64,000 nt of DNA from positions 1 to 64,000 of the forward strand of contig CADCWO010000064.1 in the NCBI GenBank assembly GCA_902806435.1, in the 5' to 3' direction. Shown here one piece after another: positions 26,222-35,253 of this stretch. Origin of the DNA: an uncultured Synechococcales cyanobacterium (lineage in GTDB: Bacteria; Cyanobacteriota; Cyanobacteriia; Thermosynechococcales; Thermosynechococcaceae). Numbering within the stretch: position 1 is the first letter of the stretch; every line of letters begins with the position of its first letter. The position numbers were made by a program, and so were the translations under genes. The notes below the pieces were generated by a model. That model saw only the letters and a program-made list of their open reading frames with translations, was not told the origin of the DNA and searched no databases.

Positions 26222-27312
26222 AATGATTCTGTTTGAGGTGGCCCAACCGTGGACTGGGTAAGCTCGCCATAGAGCCTCAGATAGCCAGCCGCCATCCGCT
26301 GTGGACTAAATTCCAAGGCGCGATCGCGGGCCTGGGCTGCCAAAGTTTTGCACTGCTCAGGCTGGGCAATCAGGCTTTGCAAGGTGTGCCTCAAGGCTAC
26401 CGGATCATCTGGTGGGACAAACAACGCTGCCTCTGCCCAAAGTTCTCGCAGGCTAGGGATATCCCCCAAGACTAGAGCACAGCCAGATAACCCCGCTTCC
26501 AGAATAGACAGGCCAAAGGGTTCATAGCGGGCGGGCAAGGCATAGATAGTAGCTTTGGCTAACCAGGAGGCTAGGGCCGAAAAAGAGAGGTGGCCCAGCA
26601 GCTGTACCTGCTCAGGTTCTACCGCTCCCCCCTGGGGATGCCGGGGCTCACCGGCAACATAAACTGGCCAGTTCAAATCACCAGCTACCTGGTCGAGGGC
26701 AGATAGATTCTTGGCTTCATCCCATAGCCGCCCCACACTAATAATGCTTTCCGACTTCTCCCCTGGCTTGAAGTGAACCGGATCTCGACCGTTGGGAATC
26801 ACCTGCGCCTTAGGCAGAGGGCCATAATGTCGCTGGAGTAACGCTAGCATGGCTTGGGAAGGGGCAACCACCCGCTCGGCTGCTTGCAATCCATGCGTGA
26901 CGGCATGATGATACCGTCCCCACTCTTGCGGGGCTGCTTCACCTTTAACAGCCTGCCACCAGGAGAGAACACAGGAATGTCCGACTACCAAGACAGGAGA
27001 CTGCCAGTCTAAGGCAGCGTGAACATATCCATTCAGATGCACCACATCCGGCTGAACCTGCGTTTCTAGGTGTAATAACCACTCTCCTGCTTGCTGCAGA
27101 TCAGCCCAGGGCTCGTCCATCCACTCCAACTTGAAGCAGCTCTCTACGATCTCCAGGTGAGGAAGCCGGACTTGCAACCGTTGTTCCTGCGTCAGGGGTG
27201 CTCCCATGGTGGCGATCACCACCTCTACGCCATGACGGGACAAAGCTTCAGCCAGCTCCAGGGCATAGGTCCATACCCCCCCTACAGTGTCGGCGGTCAT
27301 TAAGATCCGCAT
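26209..27312 (-). CDS. GT4-family glycosyltransferase
   Basis: A 367-aa GT-B retaining-type enzyme. The N-terminal MRILMTADTVGGVWTYALE and donor-domain motifs VIPNGRDPVHF, SVGRLWDEAKNL and YEPFGLSILEAGLSGCALVLG (with the E-x7-E-like element) are classic for GT4. It overlaps genes on both sides (13 nt each). Within the cassette it is the enzyme most like capsule or lipopolysaccharide GTs; the sugar is unknown. Confidence 0.88.
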   Translation of the reverse strand: MRILMTADTVGGVWTYALELAEALSRHGVEVVIATMGAPLTQEQRLQVRLPHLEIVESCFKLEWMDEPWADLQQAGEWLLHLETQVQPDVVHLNGYVHAALDWQSPVLVVGHSCVLSWWQAVKGEAAPQEWGRYHHAVTHGLQAAERVVAPSQAMLALLQRHYGPLPKAQVIPNGRDPVHFKPGEKSESIISVGRLWDEAKNLSALDQVAGDLNWPVYVAGEPRHPQGGAVEPEQVQLLGHLSFSALASWLAKATIYALPARYEPFGLSILEAGLSGCALVLGDIPSLRELWAEAALFVPPDDPVALRHTLQSLIAQPEQCKTLAAQARDRALEFSPQRMAAGYLRLYGELTQSTVGPPQTESLCRS

Positions 27313-28580
27313 TGCTCTAGCTGAGGCAGCGGCAGCGGCTGTTCTGACTGAATATCACTAAATTGGGCGTAAACATCTAAATAATAAGCATGGGCACGCT
27401 CCCATGCTTGCTGATCGGGCACCCCCCACTTTTTCATGTAGTCGGGTGACCCAGGATAAGGAAACAGGGGAACGGGCTGGTTCGCCCAGACCCCAAACTG
27501 CTGGAGGTGCTGCCGCCACTGAGTGATCGCTGCCGGGTCATCGACCCGCGATTCCAAAAGATTTGCCTGCACAAAAGGCACCCGCTCTTTGGCGTAGATC
27601 AAGCGATCGCTCAGTTCTAGCGTAGAGAGCTTGCAGTGTTTGTCCAATAGTTGCCGGCCGGCCTCAGTGATGCTTTCCACCCCCGCTTCAATCGAAACAC
27701 AGCCCGCTGCCCCTAATAGATCCAGCATGTCGCGATTCCAGAGGTCAATTCGTGTCTGCACACCAAACTTAACTGGGCGCTCCACCAGGGCTTGCAGCAG
27801 TTCTGGGTTGGGCAGGAAAATTTCATCAATGAAGTAGATATACTCAACCCCTTGAGCCAGCAGCCCATCTAGTTCCTCCAGAATTACTGCCAGGGGACGA
27901 CGGCGATAGCGATCGCGGAAGTTCTGCTTGGCACAGAAGGAGCAACGATAGGGGCAACCGCGAGAAGTTTCCATCTCTGCCCCTGGCCCTGTGGGCACTG
28001 CCTCAAAGCGGTGGTGGTGATGGTGGTGACGCTGAATCATCTCTAGGGGCCAGTGGAGCGCTGGCAGGGCGCTCATATCGGAGGCGTGAGGAATGCCCTG
28101 TACCCGCGGTACTTCTGCTTGCCAGTAGCAAAGGGAAACAACCTGCGGCCAGGGATTGGTCAATTGGGGCAAAATCTCCTCGCACTCACCCAAAATGACA
28201 ACGTCTACGCCCAGTTTCCGCAACGTAGCCTCGGGGGTGGTAGAGCCATGAGGCCCAATTGCCACCAGGGTTCCCCCAACATCCCGCAGATGCTGCACAA
28301 CCATTTGTGGCACCCGCAGTTCTGGGGGGGCACAGCGCCAGAATAGATAGCTGGGGGCAGTCGTGACGACGGTAAAATCTGGCCCAAAGGCAGCAAGGCG
28401 CGATCGCATCTCCTCTAAACTCAGATCTGCTAGTTGGCCATCTACCAGTAACACGTCATGCCCTGCTTGCTCTAGCAGTAGCTTGGCATAGCCATATTCC
28501 AAGGGCAGATGGGGCTCCCGGCAGCCAAAGTAGATGCTGCCCTCAAAGCTCCAATTGGGGTTGATCAAGGCATATTTCAT
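27300..28580 (-). CDS. B12-binding radical SAM protein
   Basis: A 426-aa protein from ATG 28580; the longer frame to 28688 would overlap the upstream gene by more than 100 nt. A cobalamin-binding-like N-terminal domain (about 1-165) precedes the radical SAM barrel, with the cluster motif CPYRCSFC at Cys209, Cys213 and Cys216. It belongs to the BchE/PhpK-like class of B12 radical SAM methyltransferases and related enzymes. The B12 domain lacks an evident DxHxxG motif, so cobalamin may bind in a base-off or histidine-independent way. A natural run of six histidines (about residues 185-190) sits just before the cluster motif. In this operon it may methylate or rearrange a sugar. Confidence 0.85.
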   Translation of the reverse strand: MKYALINPNWSFEGSIYFGCREPHLPLEYGYAKLLLEQAGHDVLLVDGQLADLSLEEMRSRLAAFGPDFTVVTTAPSYLFWRCAPPELRVPQMVVQHLRDVGGTLVAIGPHGSTTPEATLRKLGVDVVILGECEEILPQLTNPWPQVVSLCYWQAEVPRVQGIPHASDMSALPALHWPLEMIQRHHHHHHRFEAVPTGPGAEMETSRGCPYRCSFCAKQNFRDRYRRRPLAVILEELDGLLAQGVEYIYFIDEIFLPNPELLQALVERPVKFGVQTRIDLWNRDMLDLLGAAGCVSIEAGVESITEAGRQLLDKHCKLSTLELSDRLIYAKERVPFVQANLLESRVDDPAAITQWRQHLQQFGVWANQPVPLFPYPGSPDYMKKWGVPDQQAWERAHAYYLDVYAQFSDIQSEQPLPLPQLEQCGS

Positions 28581-30679
28581 CGTGCTCCTCCCCCAGCGAC
28601 TAGCGGCAGGGTAGGTACTCCCCGCGATGAGCGTAACCACTGATATAGGGTTTGGACACCTTGGTACACGCCTATCTGAGGCACCCAACCTGTCGCCCTG
28701 GAAAACTTGCCAATGTCAGCCACGTAGTAGCGTTGGTCACCGGAACGCCAGCGATCAAATTGTACGGGTGGCCTGCTGCCGTGGATCTGCTCAATCAAGT
28801 CAATCAATTCCAGCAAACTAGTTGTACTACTAGGGCCACCCCCGATATTAAACGCCTGACCGCAAAGGCTGCCCATATGATTCTGAGCTAGCAAAAAAGC
28901 ATCTACCAGGTCTTCTACAAATAGAACATCCCGCACCTGCATCCCATCCCCGTACAAGCAGATTGGCTGATCGGCCAAAGCTCGAATCAGAAAATGGGCT
29001 ACCCATCCTTGATCCTCGGTCCCAAACTGGTGAGGGCCATAGATACAGCTCATCCGAAACACGACGGCCGATAGACCAAAGGTGCGAGCATAGTCGAGGA
29101 CATACTGATCTGCGGCGCCTTTGGAGCAACCGTAGGGGCTGTGGAAGGTCAGCGGCTGCTCCTCGCTAATCCCGGCAGCTCGGATTAAGGGGTCCGCTGG
29201 CTGATAGCGCCTGTTATCCAATTGCAATTCAACATCTTCCAGCCCTCCGTAGACTTTGTTGGTGGAGGTAAAGACGAGCGGGGGCGGATTCTCTAAGCTG
29301 CGCAAGGCCTCCAGTAGATTCAAGGTACCCTGGACATTAATTTCAAAGTCATGAACTGGATTTTTCAAGCTGGTGGTTACCGCCACCTGCGCGGCTAGGT
29401 GAAATACTTGCGCTGCTCCCGCCACAGCCTGCCGCAGGGCATAGGTATTGCGAACATCGCCAATTTTAATCTGGAGGCGATCGCCATGCATCTGCCGTAG
29501 CCAGGACAAGTTCTGTTCCACCCCTGGTCGCGAGAGGTTGTCGAACACCAGCACTGGCTGCCCGGCGCTCAGTAAGCGATGGGCCAAGTTGGTGCCAATA
29601 AATCCGGCGCCACCAGTAATCAGCACCGGACGTTCTTCCCGAGAGTTGAGCGAGACAGCCGAGGCAGGCTCCCCCAGCTCTACGATCTGTTGTACGGTTT
29701 CAAAACCTCGCTGTGACCAGAGCCGATAGAGCAGCTTGGGGGTACCATCGGCCTGTTTAAGACCCATGTGATAGTGGCGAACATCGCAGTACAGCCCATC
29801 CTGGGTCGGTACATCAGTGGGCAGATCGTAGCCAGAATACCAGTACAGCCGCTCTACTGGGGCAGCGATCGCTTGCAGAAAAGCCTCAAGCTGGGCATAT
29901 TGATCATGCCGCCAGGTAGAAAACCCCGTTTCCGTAATCCACACCTGTGCCGCTGAGCCATGCTCCGCCATGACTGCTCGCACCTGGGCAACATTTGCGA
30001 CCCACTCTTGCGCATCAAATTCCCAGGTTCCCGGAAAGCCATGGATACCCACGGCATCAATATGAGCCAAAATGCCCCGCCGGGCAATCAAGCGCAGCCA
30101 GTTGAAGTCAATCGGAGCCATGCCAGCCAGAACCGTCTTTTTACCCCGCTGCTGAGACCAGTAAGCGGCAGCGCCGATCATTTCACAAAAAATTTGCCAA
30201 TCGGGATCAAGACGCCAATCCCAGTCCGCCAGATTATTCGGCTCGTTCCAAAGTTCCACCCACTCAAAGTAATCGCCGAACTCTGTAATCATCCCATCTA
30301 GGAAGTCAGCGTAAACTTTGGGGTGCCGGGGGGGTGCTGAGGTTTTAGGCTGAATGCCTAGGGAGGGTGGGGTGTAGTGAAAACAGGGTAGAAGATTGAC
30401 GGATTGCGCCAGTCGCGGCAGCAGCCAGCGATACCATTCCTGCCCTACCGGGGTATGCCAATCGGCCCAGGAAACACCGGTACGAAGTTCCGTAACCCCT
30501 AGGGCTTCTAGATCAATGAGCAGCGACTCCACCCGTTGATGCTCACCTGGCCGGAACCACTCCACCAATCCCAGCAGTGGCCTAACAGAGAAGGTTGAAT
30601 TTAAATTGCGGGCTTCATTTTTGAAGGCACCAACCCCTGTTTCAAAAGGTTGGGATGGTCCGCCATGTTGCTCCCTCAT
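28577..30679 (-). CDS. Fusion: clan GH-A glycoside hydrolase + NAD-dependent epimerase
   Basis: A 700-aa two-domain protein. Residues about 35-330 resemble the GH39/beta-xylosidase-type TIM barrel, with acid/base E146 in LWNEPNN and nucleophile E250 in WITETGFS. Residues about 350-695 are an extended SDR epimerase: glycine motif GGAGFIG at 356-362 and catalytic Y516/K520 in YGCSK. Both active sites look intact. The start ATG overlaps the upstream epimerase stop by 4 nt and its end overlaps the radical SAM start by 4 nt. A hydrolase and a nucleotide-sugar epimerase in one chain suggests turnover coupled to donor synthesis, but this is inference. The GH part has no signal peptide, so it is likely cytoplasmic. 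Confidence 0.86.
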   Translation of the reverse strand: MREQHGGPSQPFETGVGAFKNEARNLNSTFSVRPLLGLVEWFRPGEHQRVESLLIDLEALGVTELRTGVSWADWHTPVGQEWYRWLLPRLAQSVNLLPCFHYTPPSLGIQPKTSAPPRHPKVYADFLDGMITEFGDYFEWVELWNEPNNLADWDWRLDPDWQIFCEMIGAAAYWSQQRGKKTVLAGMAPIDFNWLRLIARRGILAHIDAVGIHGFPGTWEFDAQEWVANVAQVRAVMAEHGSAAQVWITETGFSTWRHDQYAQLEAFLQAIAAPVERLYWYSGYDLPTDVPTQDGLYCDVRHYHMGLKQADGTPKLLYRLWSQRGFETVQQIVELGEPASAVSLNSREERPVLITGGAGFIGTNLAHRLLSAGQPVLVFDNLSRPGVEQNLSWLRQMHGDRLQIKIGDVRNTYALRQAVAGAAQVFHLAAQVAVTTSLKNPVHDFEINVQGTLNLLEALRSLENPPPLVFTSTNKVYGGLEDVELQLDNRRYQPADPLIRAAGISEEQPLTFHSPYGCSKGAADQYVLDYARTFGLSAVVFRMSCIYGPHQFGTEDQGWVAHFLIRALADQPICLYGDGMQVRDVLFVEDLVDAFLLAQNHMGSLCGQAFNIGGGPSSTTSLLELIDLIEQIHGSRPPVQFDRWRSGDQRYYVADIGKFSRATGWVPQIGVYQGVQTLYQWLRSSRGVPTLPLVAGGGAR

Positions 30680-31794
30680 ACGGTTAATCCTCGGCTGGCA
30701 AGTTCTGAGCGAGCTTCTGTAACCCGGTCTAAGGCAACTTGCCCTTCAAGCCAAGCTGCCAGTTCCAGCAAGCCTGTTGATAGCATTACTTGCGGTTGAT
30801 ACCCCAGTACCTGTTGGGCCTGGGTGATATCTGCAAAGCAATGGCGGATGTCCCCCATGCGATATTTGGCGGTGATTTCCGGTTGAATTCCTTCCTTACC
30901 CAACGCCTGAGACACCTGCTCCGCAACCTCTCGAATCGTGTAGTGGTGGCCACTGCCGATATTAAAGACCTGCCCCGCTGCATCAGGAACTTCTAGAGCT
31001 AAGCGGCAAGCTTGAGCAACATCGTACACACTGACAAAATCTCGCTGTTGGTAGCCATCCTCATTGATCAGCGGTGGCTGGTTGTTCAACAATCGCGAAG
31101 CAAAGATCGCTAAAACGCCGGTGTACGGGTTAGAAAGCGCTTGCCGAGTGCCGAAGATATTAAAGAAGCGCAAGGCAACGGTGGGAATACCATAGGCCCG
31201 CCCGATCATTAAGCACATTTGCTCTTGATCAAACTTGGAGAGGGCATAAATCGAAGACAAAGCTGGGGCTTTAGTTTCAGGGGTCGGGACGGGTGTTAGT
31301 ACCTCCCCAACCGCGTTGTGAATTTCCCAGTTTTTGGCCTTTAGTTGGTCGAGACTCCGTTGGACGCCTACTGTCAAGCTCCCGCTGGGTGTCAGGTAAA
31401 GACCTTCTCCGTACAGGCTCATACTCGAAGCGACAATCAGGCGCTCAACTGGCTGCTCAATTAGGGCTTCTAACAGGGTGGCTGTGCCCATATTGTTGAC
31501 GCTGGTGTACTGAGCAATCTCGTACATGCTCTGACCAACGCCAACAACCGCAGCCAGGTGGTAGACGGCATCAATCCCTTTAACAGCCCGCCGCACGATA
31601 TCAGGATCGCGGACATCCCCAATTACCAACTCAATCTCTGAGTCTAAATAGTTGGGCCGTCCAGCCTCTGGCCCATGGACTTGTGGGGTAAGATTGTCCA
31701 GAACTCGAACCTGGTAGCCGTTGGCCAGTAGTTGATCGGCTAAATGTGAGCCAACGAACCCGGCGCCACCGGTGATCAGAATACGTTTACTCAT
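30676..31794 (-). CDS. NAD-dependent epimerase/dehydratase
   Basis: A 372-aa extended SDR (UDP-sugar epimerase-like) starting at ATG 31794; the frame to 31914 adds 40 residues without the family. Glycine motif GGAGFVGSH at about residue 8 and catalytic YALSK at about 178. It is the first gene of the cassette operon and overlaps the fusion gene by 4 nt. It probably makes a sugar-nucleotide donor for the GTs. Confidence 0.86.
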   Translation of the reverse strand: MSKRILITGGAGFVGSHLADQLLANGYQVRVLDNLTPQVHGPEAGRPNYLDSEIELVIGDVRDPDIVRRAVKGIDAVYHLAAVVGVGQSMYEIAQYTSVNNMGTATLLEALIEQPVERLIVASSMSLYGEGLYLTPSGSLTVGVQRSLDQLKAKNWEIHNAVGEVLTPVPTPETKAPALSSIYALSKFDQEQMCLMIGRAYGIPTVALRFFNIFGTRQALSNPYTGVLAIFASRLLNNQPPLINEDGYQQRDFVSVYDVAQACRLALEVPDAAGQVFNIGSGHHYTIREVAEQVSQALGKEGIQPEITAKYRMGDIRHCFADITQAQQVLGYQPQVMLSTGLLELAAWLEGQVALDRVTEARSELASRGLTV

Positions 31795-32113
31795 ACCCAG
31801 CGATCCAAGATGTCTAGAGTCAAGATCTGTCCTTGGCAAATCCTTGCCGTAAAAAGTGGAATCTTCAGAGCGTGATAGCTTTAATAGGCTTGAGAGCTGC
31901 AGAATAAAAAACAAGCAATTCTAAGCTAATTTGACAGTAAATATCCCCTTATTCAACAGTCTTAGGATAGATTAAAGGGTTTTTCCCAATACTTAGGCTG
32001 AGCGATCGCTTAGACTCCTAGTAAAGTTTGGCGAACTGTTTAGGGCCACTTTTTGAAGATGTTGTAGAGCAGGCGCAAATGAGCAGGCATCATCAATACA
32101 CGAGGCTGAGCCC
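31795..32113. promoter_or_regulatory. Divergent promoter region of the glycan cassette
   Basis: About 320 nt between the first minus-strand gene (start 31794) and the divergent CgeB-like gene (start 32114). AT-rich around 31900-31980 (many A/T runs) and with a GCGATCGC copy near 32000. A shared regulatory region for both transcription units is likely; I see no defined operator. Confidence 0.45.
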
Positions 32114-33178
32114 ATGCTGAAAATTATTATCCTGGGCCTGTCGATCACCTCCTCCTGGGGCAACGGCCATGCCACTACCTACCGGGGATTAGTGCGGGAA
32201 CTTTCTCAACGAGGACATCAGGTATTGTTTCTAGAGCGGGATGTTCCCTGGTACGCCGCCCAGCGGGATTTACTTTCTCCCCCTGGCGGGCGAGTCGAAT
32301 TGTATACCAGTCTGCCAGAGCTCAAACGCTTTACTCAAGAAGTCCAAGCCGCCGACCTAGTGATCGTCGGGTCCTATGTCCCGGAAGGCGTGGCGGTTGG
32401 GGAGTGGGTTACGAAGACTGCCCAGGGGATAACTGCCTTTTACGACATTGATACCCCGGTAACCCTGGCAAAGCTAGAACAAGGTGATACAGAGTATCTC
32501 TGTTGTGAGCTGATTCCCCGCTATCACTTGTACCTCTCCTTTACAGGAGGCCCCATCCTTAACTGGATTGAGAAGCACTATGGATCACCGATGGCACGGC
32601 CTCTCTATTGTGCGGTCGATCCGTCACTCTACTACCCAGAAGCAACCGAGCCCAGGTGGGATTTGGGATACATGGGAACCTACAGCGATGACCGCCAACC
32701 GGTATTAGAGCGACTGATGCTTACACCCGCTCGCCAGTTACAGACGGGTCACATGGTTGTGGCCGGACCGCAATACCTTGCGGATATTCAGTGGCCTCAA
32801 AACGTAGAGCGAATTGAGCATCTTCCTCCGGCTGAGCACCGCACTTTTTATAATGCCCAACGATTTACCCTCAATGTCACCCGGGCGGATATGGTACGGG
32901 TGGGCTATGCTCCCAGTGTGCGCCTATTTGAAGCGGCTGCCTGCGCTACGCCAATTATTAGTGACTACTGGCAGGGGCTAGAAAGCTTTTTTGAGCTGGG
33001 TTCAGAGATTTTAGTCTCTAATTGCGCAGCAGACACCCTGCGCTACTTGCGCCAATTGCCAGATGACGAGCGGCTGGCTGTTGGAGCGCGCGCACGCCAA
33101 CGAGTTTTGTCTGCCCATACCGCAGCTCACCGCGCTGCTGAATTGGAACAGTATGCGATCGCAATTTTAGATGCCTGA
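32114..33178 (+). CDS. CgeB-like glycosyltransferase, divergent from the cassette
   Basis: A 354-aa GT-B protein: IIILGLSITSSWGNGHATT at the start, LDYPEATEPR-like middle, and RLFEAAACATPIISDYWQGL near the end. It is closely similar in layout to the gene at 24009 and less so to 25103. It faces the other way from the six-gene operon but shares the 320-nt divergent region, so it likely belongs to the same system. ATG start at 32114. Confidence 0.82.
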   Translation: MLKIIILGLSITSSWGNGHATTYRGLVRELSQRGHQVLFLERDVPWYAAQRDLLSPPGGRVELYTSLPELKRFTQEVQAADLVIVGSYVPEGVAVGEWVTKTAQGITAFYDIDTPVTLAKLEQGDTEYLCCELIPRYHLYLSFTGGPILNWIEKHYGSPMARPLYCAVDPSLYYPEATEPRWDLGYMGTYSDDRQPVLERLMLTPARQLQTGHMVVAGPQYLADIQWPQNVERIEHLPPAEHRTFYNAQRFTLNVTRADMVRVGYAPSVRLFEAAACATPIISDYWQGLESFFELGSEILVSNCAADTLRYLRQLPDDERLAVGARARQRVLSAHTAAHRAAELEQYAIAILDA

Positions 33179-33216
33179 CGAACACAGACCAGTCGTACAA
33201 CATTCATCAATGGTGA

Positions 33217-33939
33217 TTAAAACGTAATTGCTCTAGCCAAGTCTGCCTCAATTAGCTGAGCTTCTCTCAAGTTAGCGCCCCTTAAGTCTGTCTCATTCAG
33301 GTCTGCCCCTCTAAGATCGGCTAGCCATAAATTGGCCTCTCTAAGGTCTGCCTGACTCAGATTAGACCCGCTTAAGTTTGCTTTGCTCAAGTCTCCTCCT
33401 TTTAGGTCTGCCTGTCGTAAGTCTGCCGCAGCGAGATTTGCTCTTGTTAAGGATGCTCCCTTTAGGTTGACGCCTTTCAAGTCTGCTTCGCTCAGGTCTG
33501 CGTGAGTGAGGTCAGCCTGATTTAAGTGTGCCTGAGTTAAGTTTGCACCACAAAGCTTGGCCCAGCTCAGGTTAACGGCAGCTAAGTTCAGCCCGCTCAG
33601 CTGGGCGCCCCTCAAGTTTGCATTGATGAAATTTCGATCGCCTGCTGTATACCGCCTTAAAAGTTCACCAGCAGAAAATCTTACTAACAGCGTGCTAAAG
33701 GCCCCGCTGTAGCACCAATTCGCATCTACTAACTTGGCAGCCATGTTGACTGCAGCCTCGTCATGATTAAGTACTACAACCTGATTACACCCATCCCACT
33801 GGCCGTTGAGCAGAAAGGCAACTTCTTGAGCAGCGTGAGGAGAGTCAAATAAGAGAACACCTTGGCTACCGAGTGAGCGCCCCCCAACTCTGTCAAATCT
33901 GCTTGTAATCGTTAACATTTTGTCGATCAGGCTTTTCAT
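33217..33939 (-). CDS. Pentapeptide-repeat protein
   Basis: A 240-aa protein. Residues about 1-100 form a leading domain of unknown family; from about 105 to the end there are about 25 A(D/N)LXX-type repeats (ANLRGAQLSG, ADLSEADLKG, ANLSGSNLSQ), which fold into a right-handed quadrilateral beta-helix. Pentapeptide proteins are abundant in cyanobacteria; most functions are unknown, some protect DNA gyrase. It is cotranscribed, by spacing, with the two genes upstream (33990 and 34362). GGGG lies about 8 nt before the ATG. Confidence 0.85.
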   Translation of the reverse strand: MKSLIDKMLTITSRFDRVGGRSLGSQGVLLFDSPHAAQEVAFLLNGQWDGCNQVVVLNHDEAAVNMAAKLVDANWCYSGAFSTLLVRFSAGELLRRYTAGDRNFINANLRGAQLSGLNLAAVNLSWAKLCGANLTQAHLNQADLTHADLSEADLKGVNLKGASLTRANLAAADLRQADLKGGDLSKANLSGSNLSQADLREANLWLADLRGADLNETDLRGANLREAQLIEADLARAITF

Positions 33940-33989
33940 ACTACCCCAGATCTGAATAGTTGCTTAGAGCGAATCATTAGCGGCTTCTA

Positions 33990-34310
33990 CTATCGATCCG
34001 AGTCGGAGTTGCTTAATCCTCGTTGTTTAAGTTGGTCAGCGAACGCTTGAGCAAGATCATCTTGGTTTGGAATTTCGACCTCCTCTATCGATTTCGACCA
34101 AGGATGACTCAAAGGCAATGATTGGCCAGACAATTGTTGCTCCTGCTCACCAGCGGTGCGTTGAGCGAAATCATCAAAGTTTTGGTAGTTTCTCGGATCA
34201 AAATTTTGTTCTAGCGGCAAGGGAAAAATTGGTGTTTCACCGGCAGGATTAACATACCCTTGCGCTAAATCTTTCATGATTTGGCGCTTATCGTCATCGC
34301 TAATATCCAC
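33990..34310 (-). CDS. Acidic hypothetical protein
   Basis: A 106-aa protein of no recognised family, with high Asp/Gln/Glu and no membrane helix. The start is GTG 34310, preceded 9 nt upstream by a perfect AGGAGG, which decides the start. It is 51 nt downstream of the CAAD gene and 50 nt upstream of the pentapeptide gene, so the three form a likely operon. Confidence 0.55.
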   Translation of the reverse strand: MDISDDDKRQIMKDLAQGYVNPAGETPIFPLPLEQNFDPRNYQNFDDFAQRTAGEQEQQLSGQSLPLSHPWSKSIEEVEIPNQDDLAQAFADQLKQRGLSNSDSDR

Positions 34311-34361
34311 GCTTTTAGCCTCCTAAGTCCAAAATAAATTTTAATCATTTAAGCTATTTCA

Positions 34362-34910
34362 TTAATTTTTTACTCCACCAAAAAACTTTTGTGTTAGCAC
34401 AGAAAGCTCTTGCCGCTTGGAGTCAAACAGCAAATACTGGTAGATAAACCAGGCAGTGTAGCTTATTCCTATCAGCTTAAAGATGGGCGCTGCTAGGGGA
34501 ATAGAGTTAATCACGCTCAATAAGCTCAACGTCAAAATAATTAACGGTAACGGCACTAAAAATAAGGCCAACGCTACCACAAAGATTCTGCTATTATTTT
34601 CCCAAAATTGGCCGAAGGTATTCATCAACGGAGCCAGCAATTCCCCAACTCCCGAACTTTGATCAGGAGACTGTTGTGGCAATAACGTTTCTGTTGTGAC
34701 ACCAGTCGCCTCATTAGAATGTACGCTTCCAGAGATTGAATTTACTTCATGGGCCATCGACAGGAATTCATCCGGGTTGCCTGTTGGTTGTTGATCAGTT
34801 TCAGACTCAAGAAGGTCTTTTGGTGCTTCCTCTGCTACAGTGCTCTCTTCAGTTAACTGCTGAGTATTTTCGGGTTGAGAAGGATCCCATTCAGGCATGG
34901 AATTAGACAT
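34362..34910 (-). CDS. CAAD-domain membrane protein
   Basis: A 182-aa protein with an acidic, low-complexity N-terminus (about 80 residues) and a C-terminal CAAD domain (cyanobacterial aminoacyl-tRNA synthetase appended domain): a hydrophobic pair of helices at about residues 90-145, then PIFKLIGISYTAWFIYQYLLF. CAAD proteins locate to thylakoids and take part in membrane organisation; here the domain is not fused to a synthetase. ATG 34910 has AGGAGG about 8 nt upstream; the TTG at 34943 is rejected. Confidence 0.82.
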   Translation of the reverse strand: MSNSMPEWDPSQPENTQQLTEESTVAEEAPKDLLESETDQQPTGNPDEFLSMAHEVNSISGSVHSNEATGVTTETLLPQQSPDQSSGVGELLAPLMNTFGQFWENNSRIFVVALALFLVPLPLIILTLSLLSVINSIPLAAPIFKLIGISYTAWFIYQYLLFDSKRQELSVLTQKFFGGVKN

Positions 34911-35253
34911 CAGGGGTTCCTCCTGTAGTTGATTTTGGGCCAAATCTTTTCATCTCTAAACTCTATTGGAGTTACCCCTCAAACAACGAGTCCCGCTGGG
35001 TAGATCATCGGCCTCTTACCCTAGAGAGAGACTGGCGTTTCTCCAAACAACTGGGTGCGTCTGTGAAGATGACAAGCAGATGTCCTGTAAACAATGCGAA
35101 GGTTTTGCCGAGGACTGTATTCGTAGTGACAAACGAACTTAATACTAGGCCACACCTCGGCTGGAAGCTAGGAGAAAGTAACCTCACTACAATTTCAGCA
35201 GAGGACACATGTCATAGCGAAACAAGCCAGAACAACTCATAGGAGGCAGTTGC
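34911..35253. other. Intergenic region, nothing recognised
   Basis: About 340 nt between the CAAD gene and the SRPBCC pseudogene. A strong AGGAGG (about 35241) just before the pseudogene start shows it was once expressed. No other gene was recognised. Confidence 0.4.
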
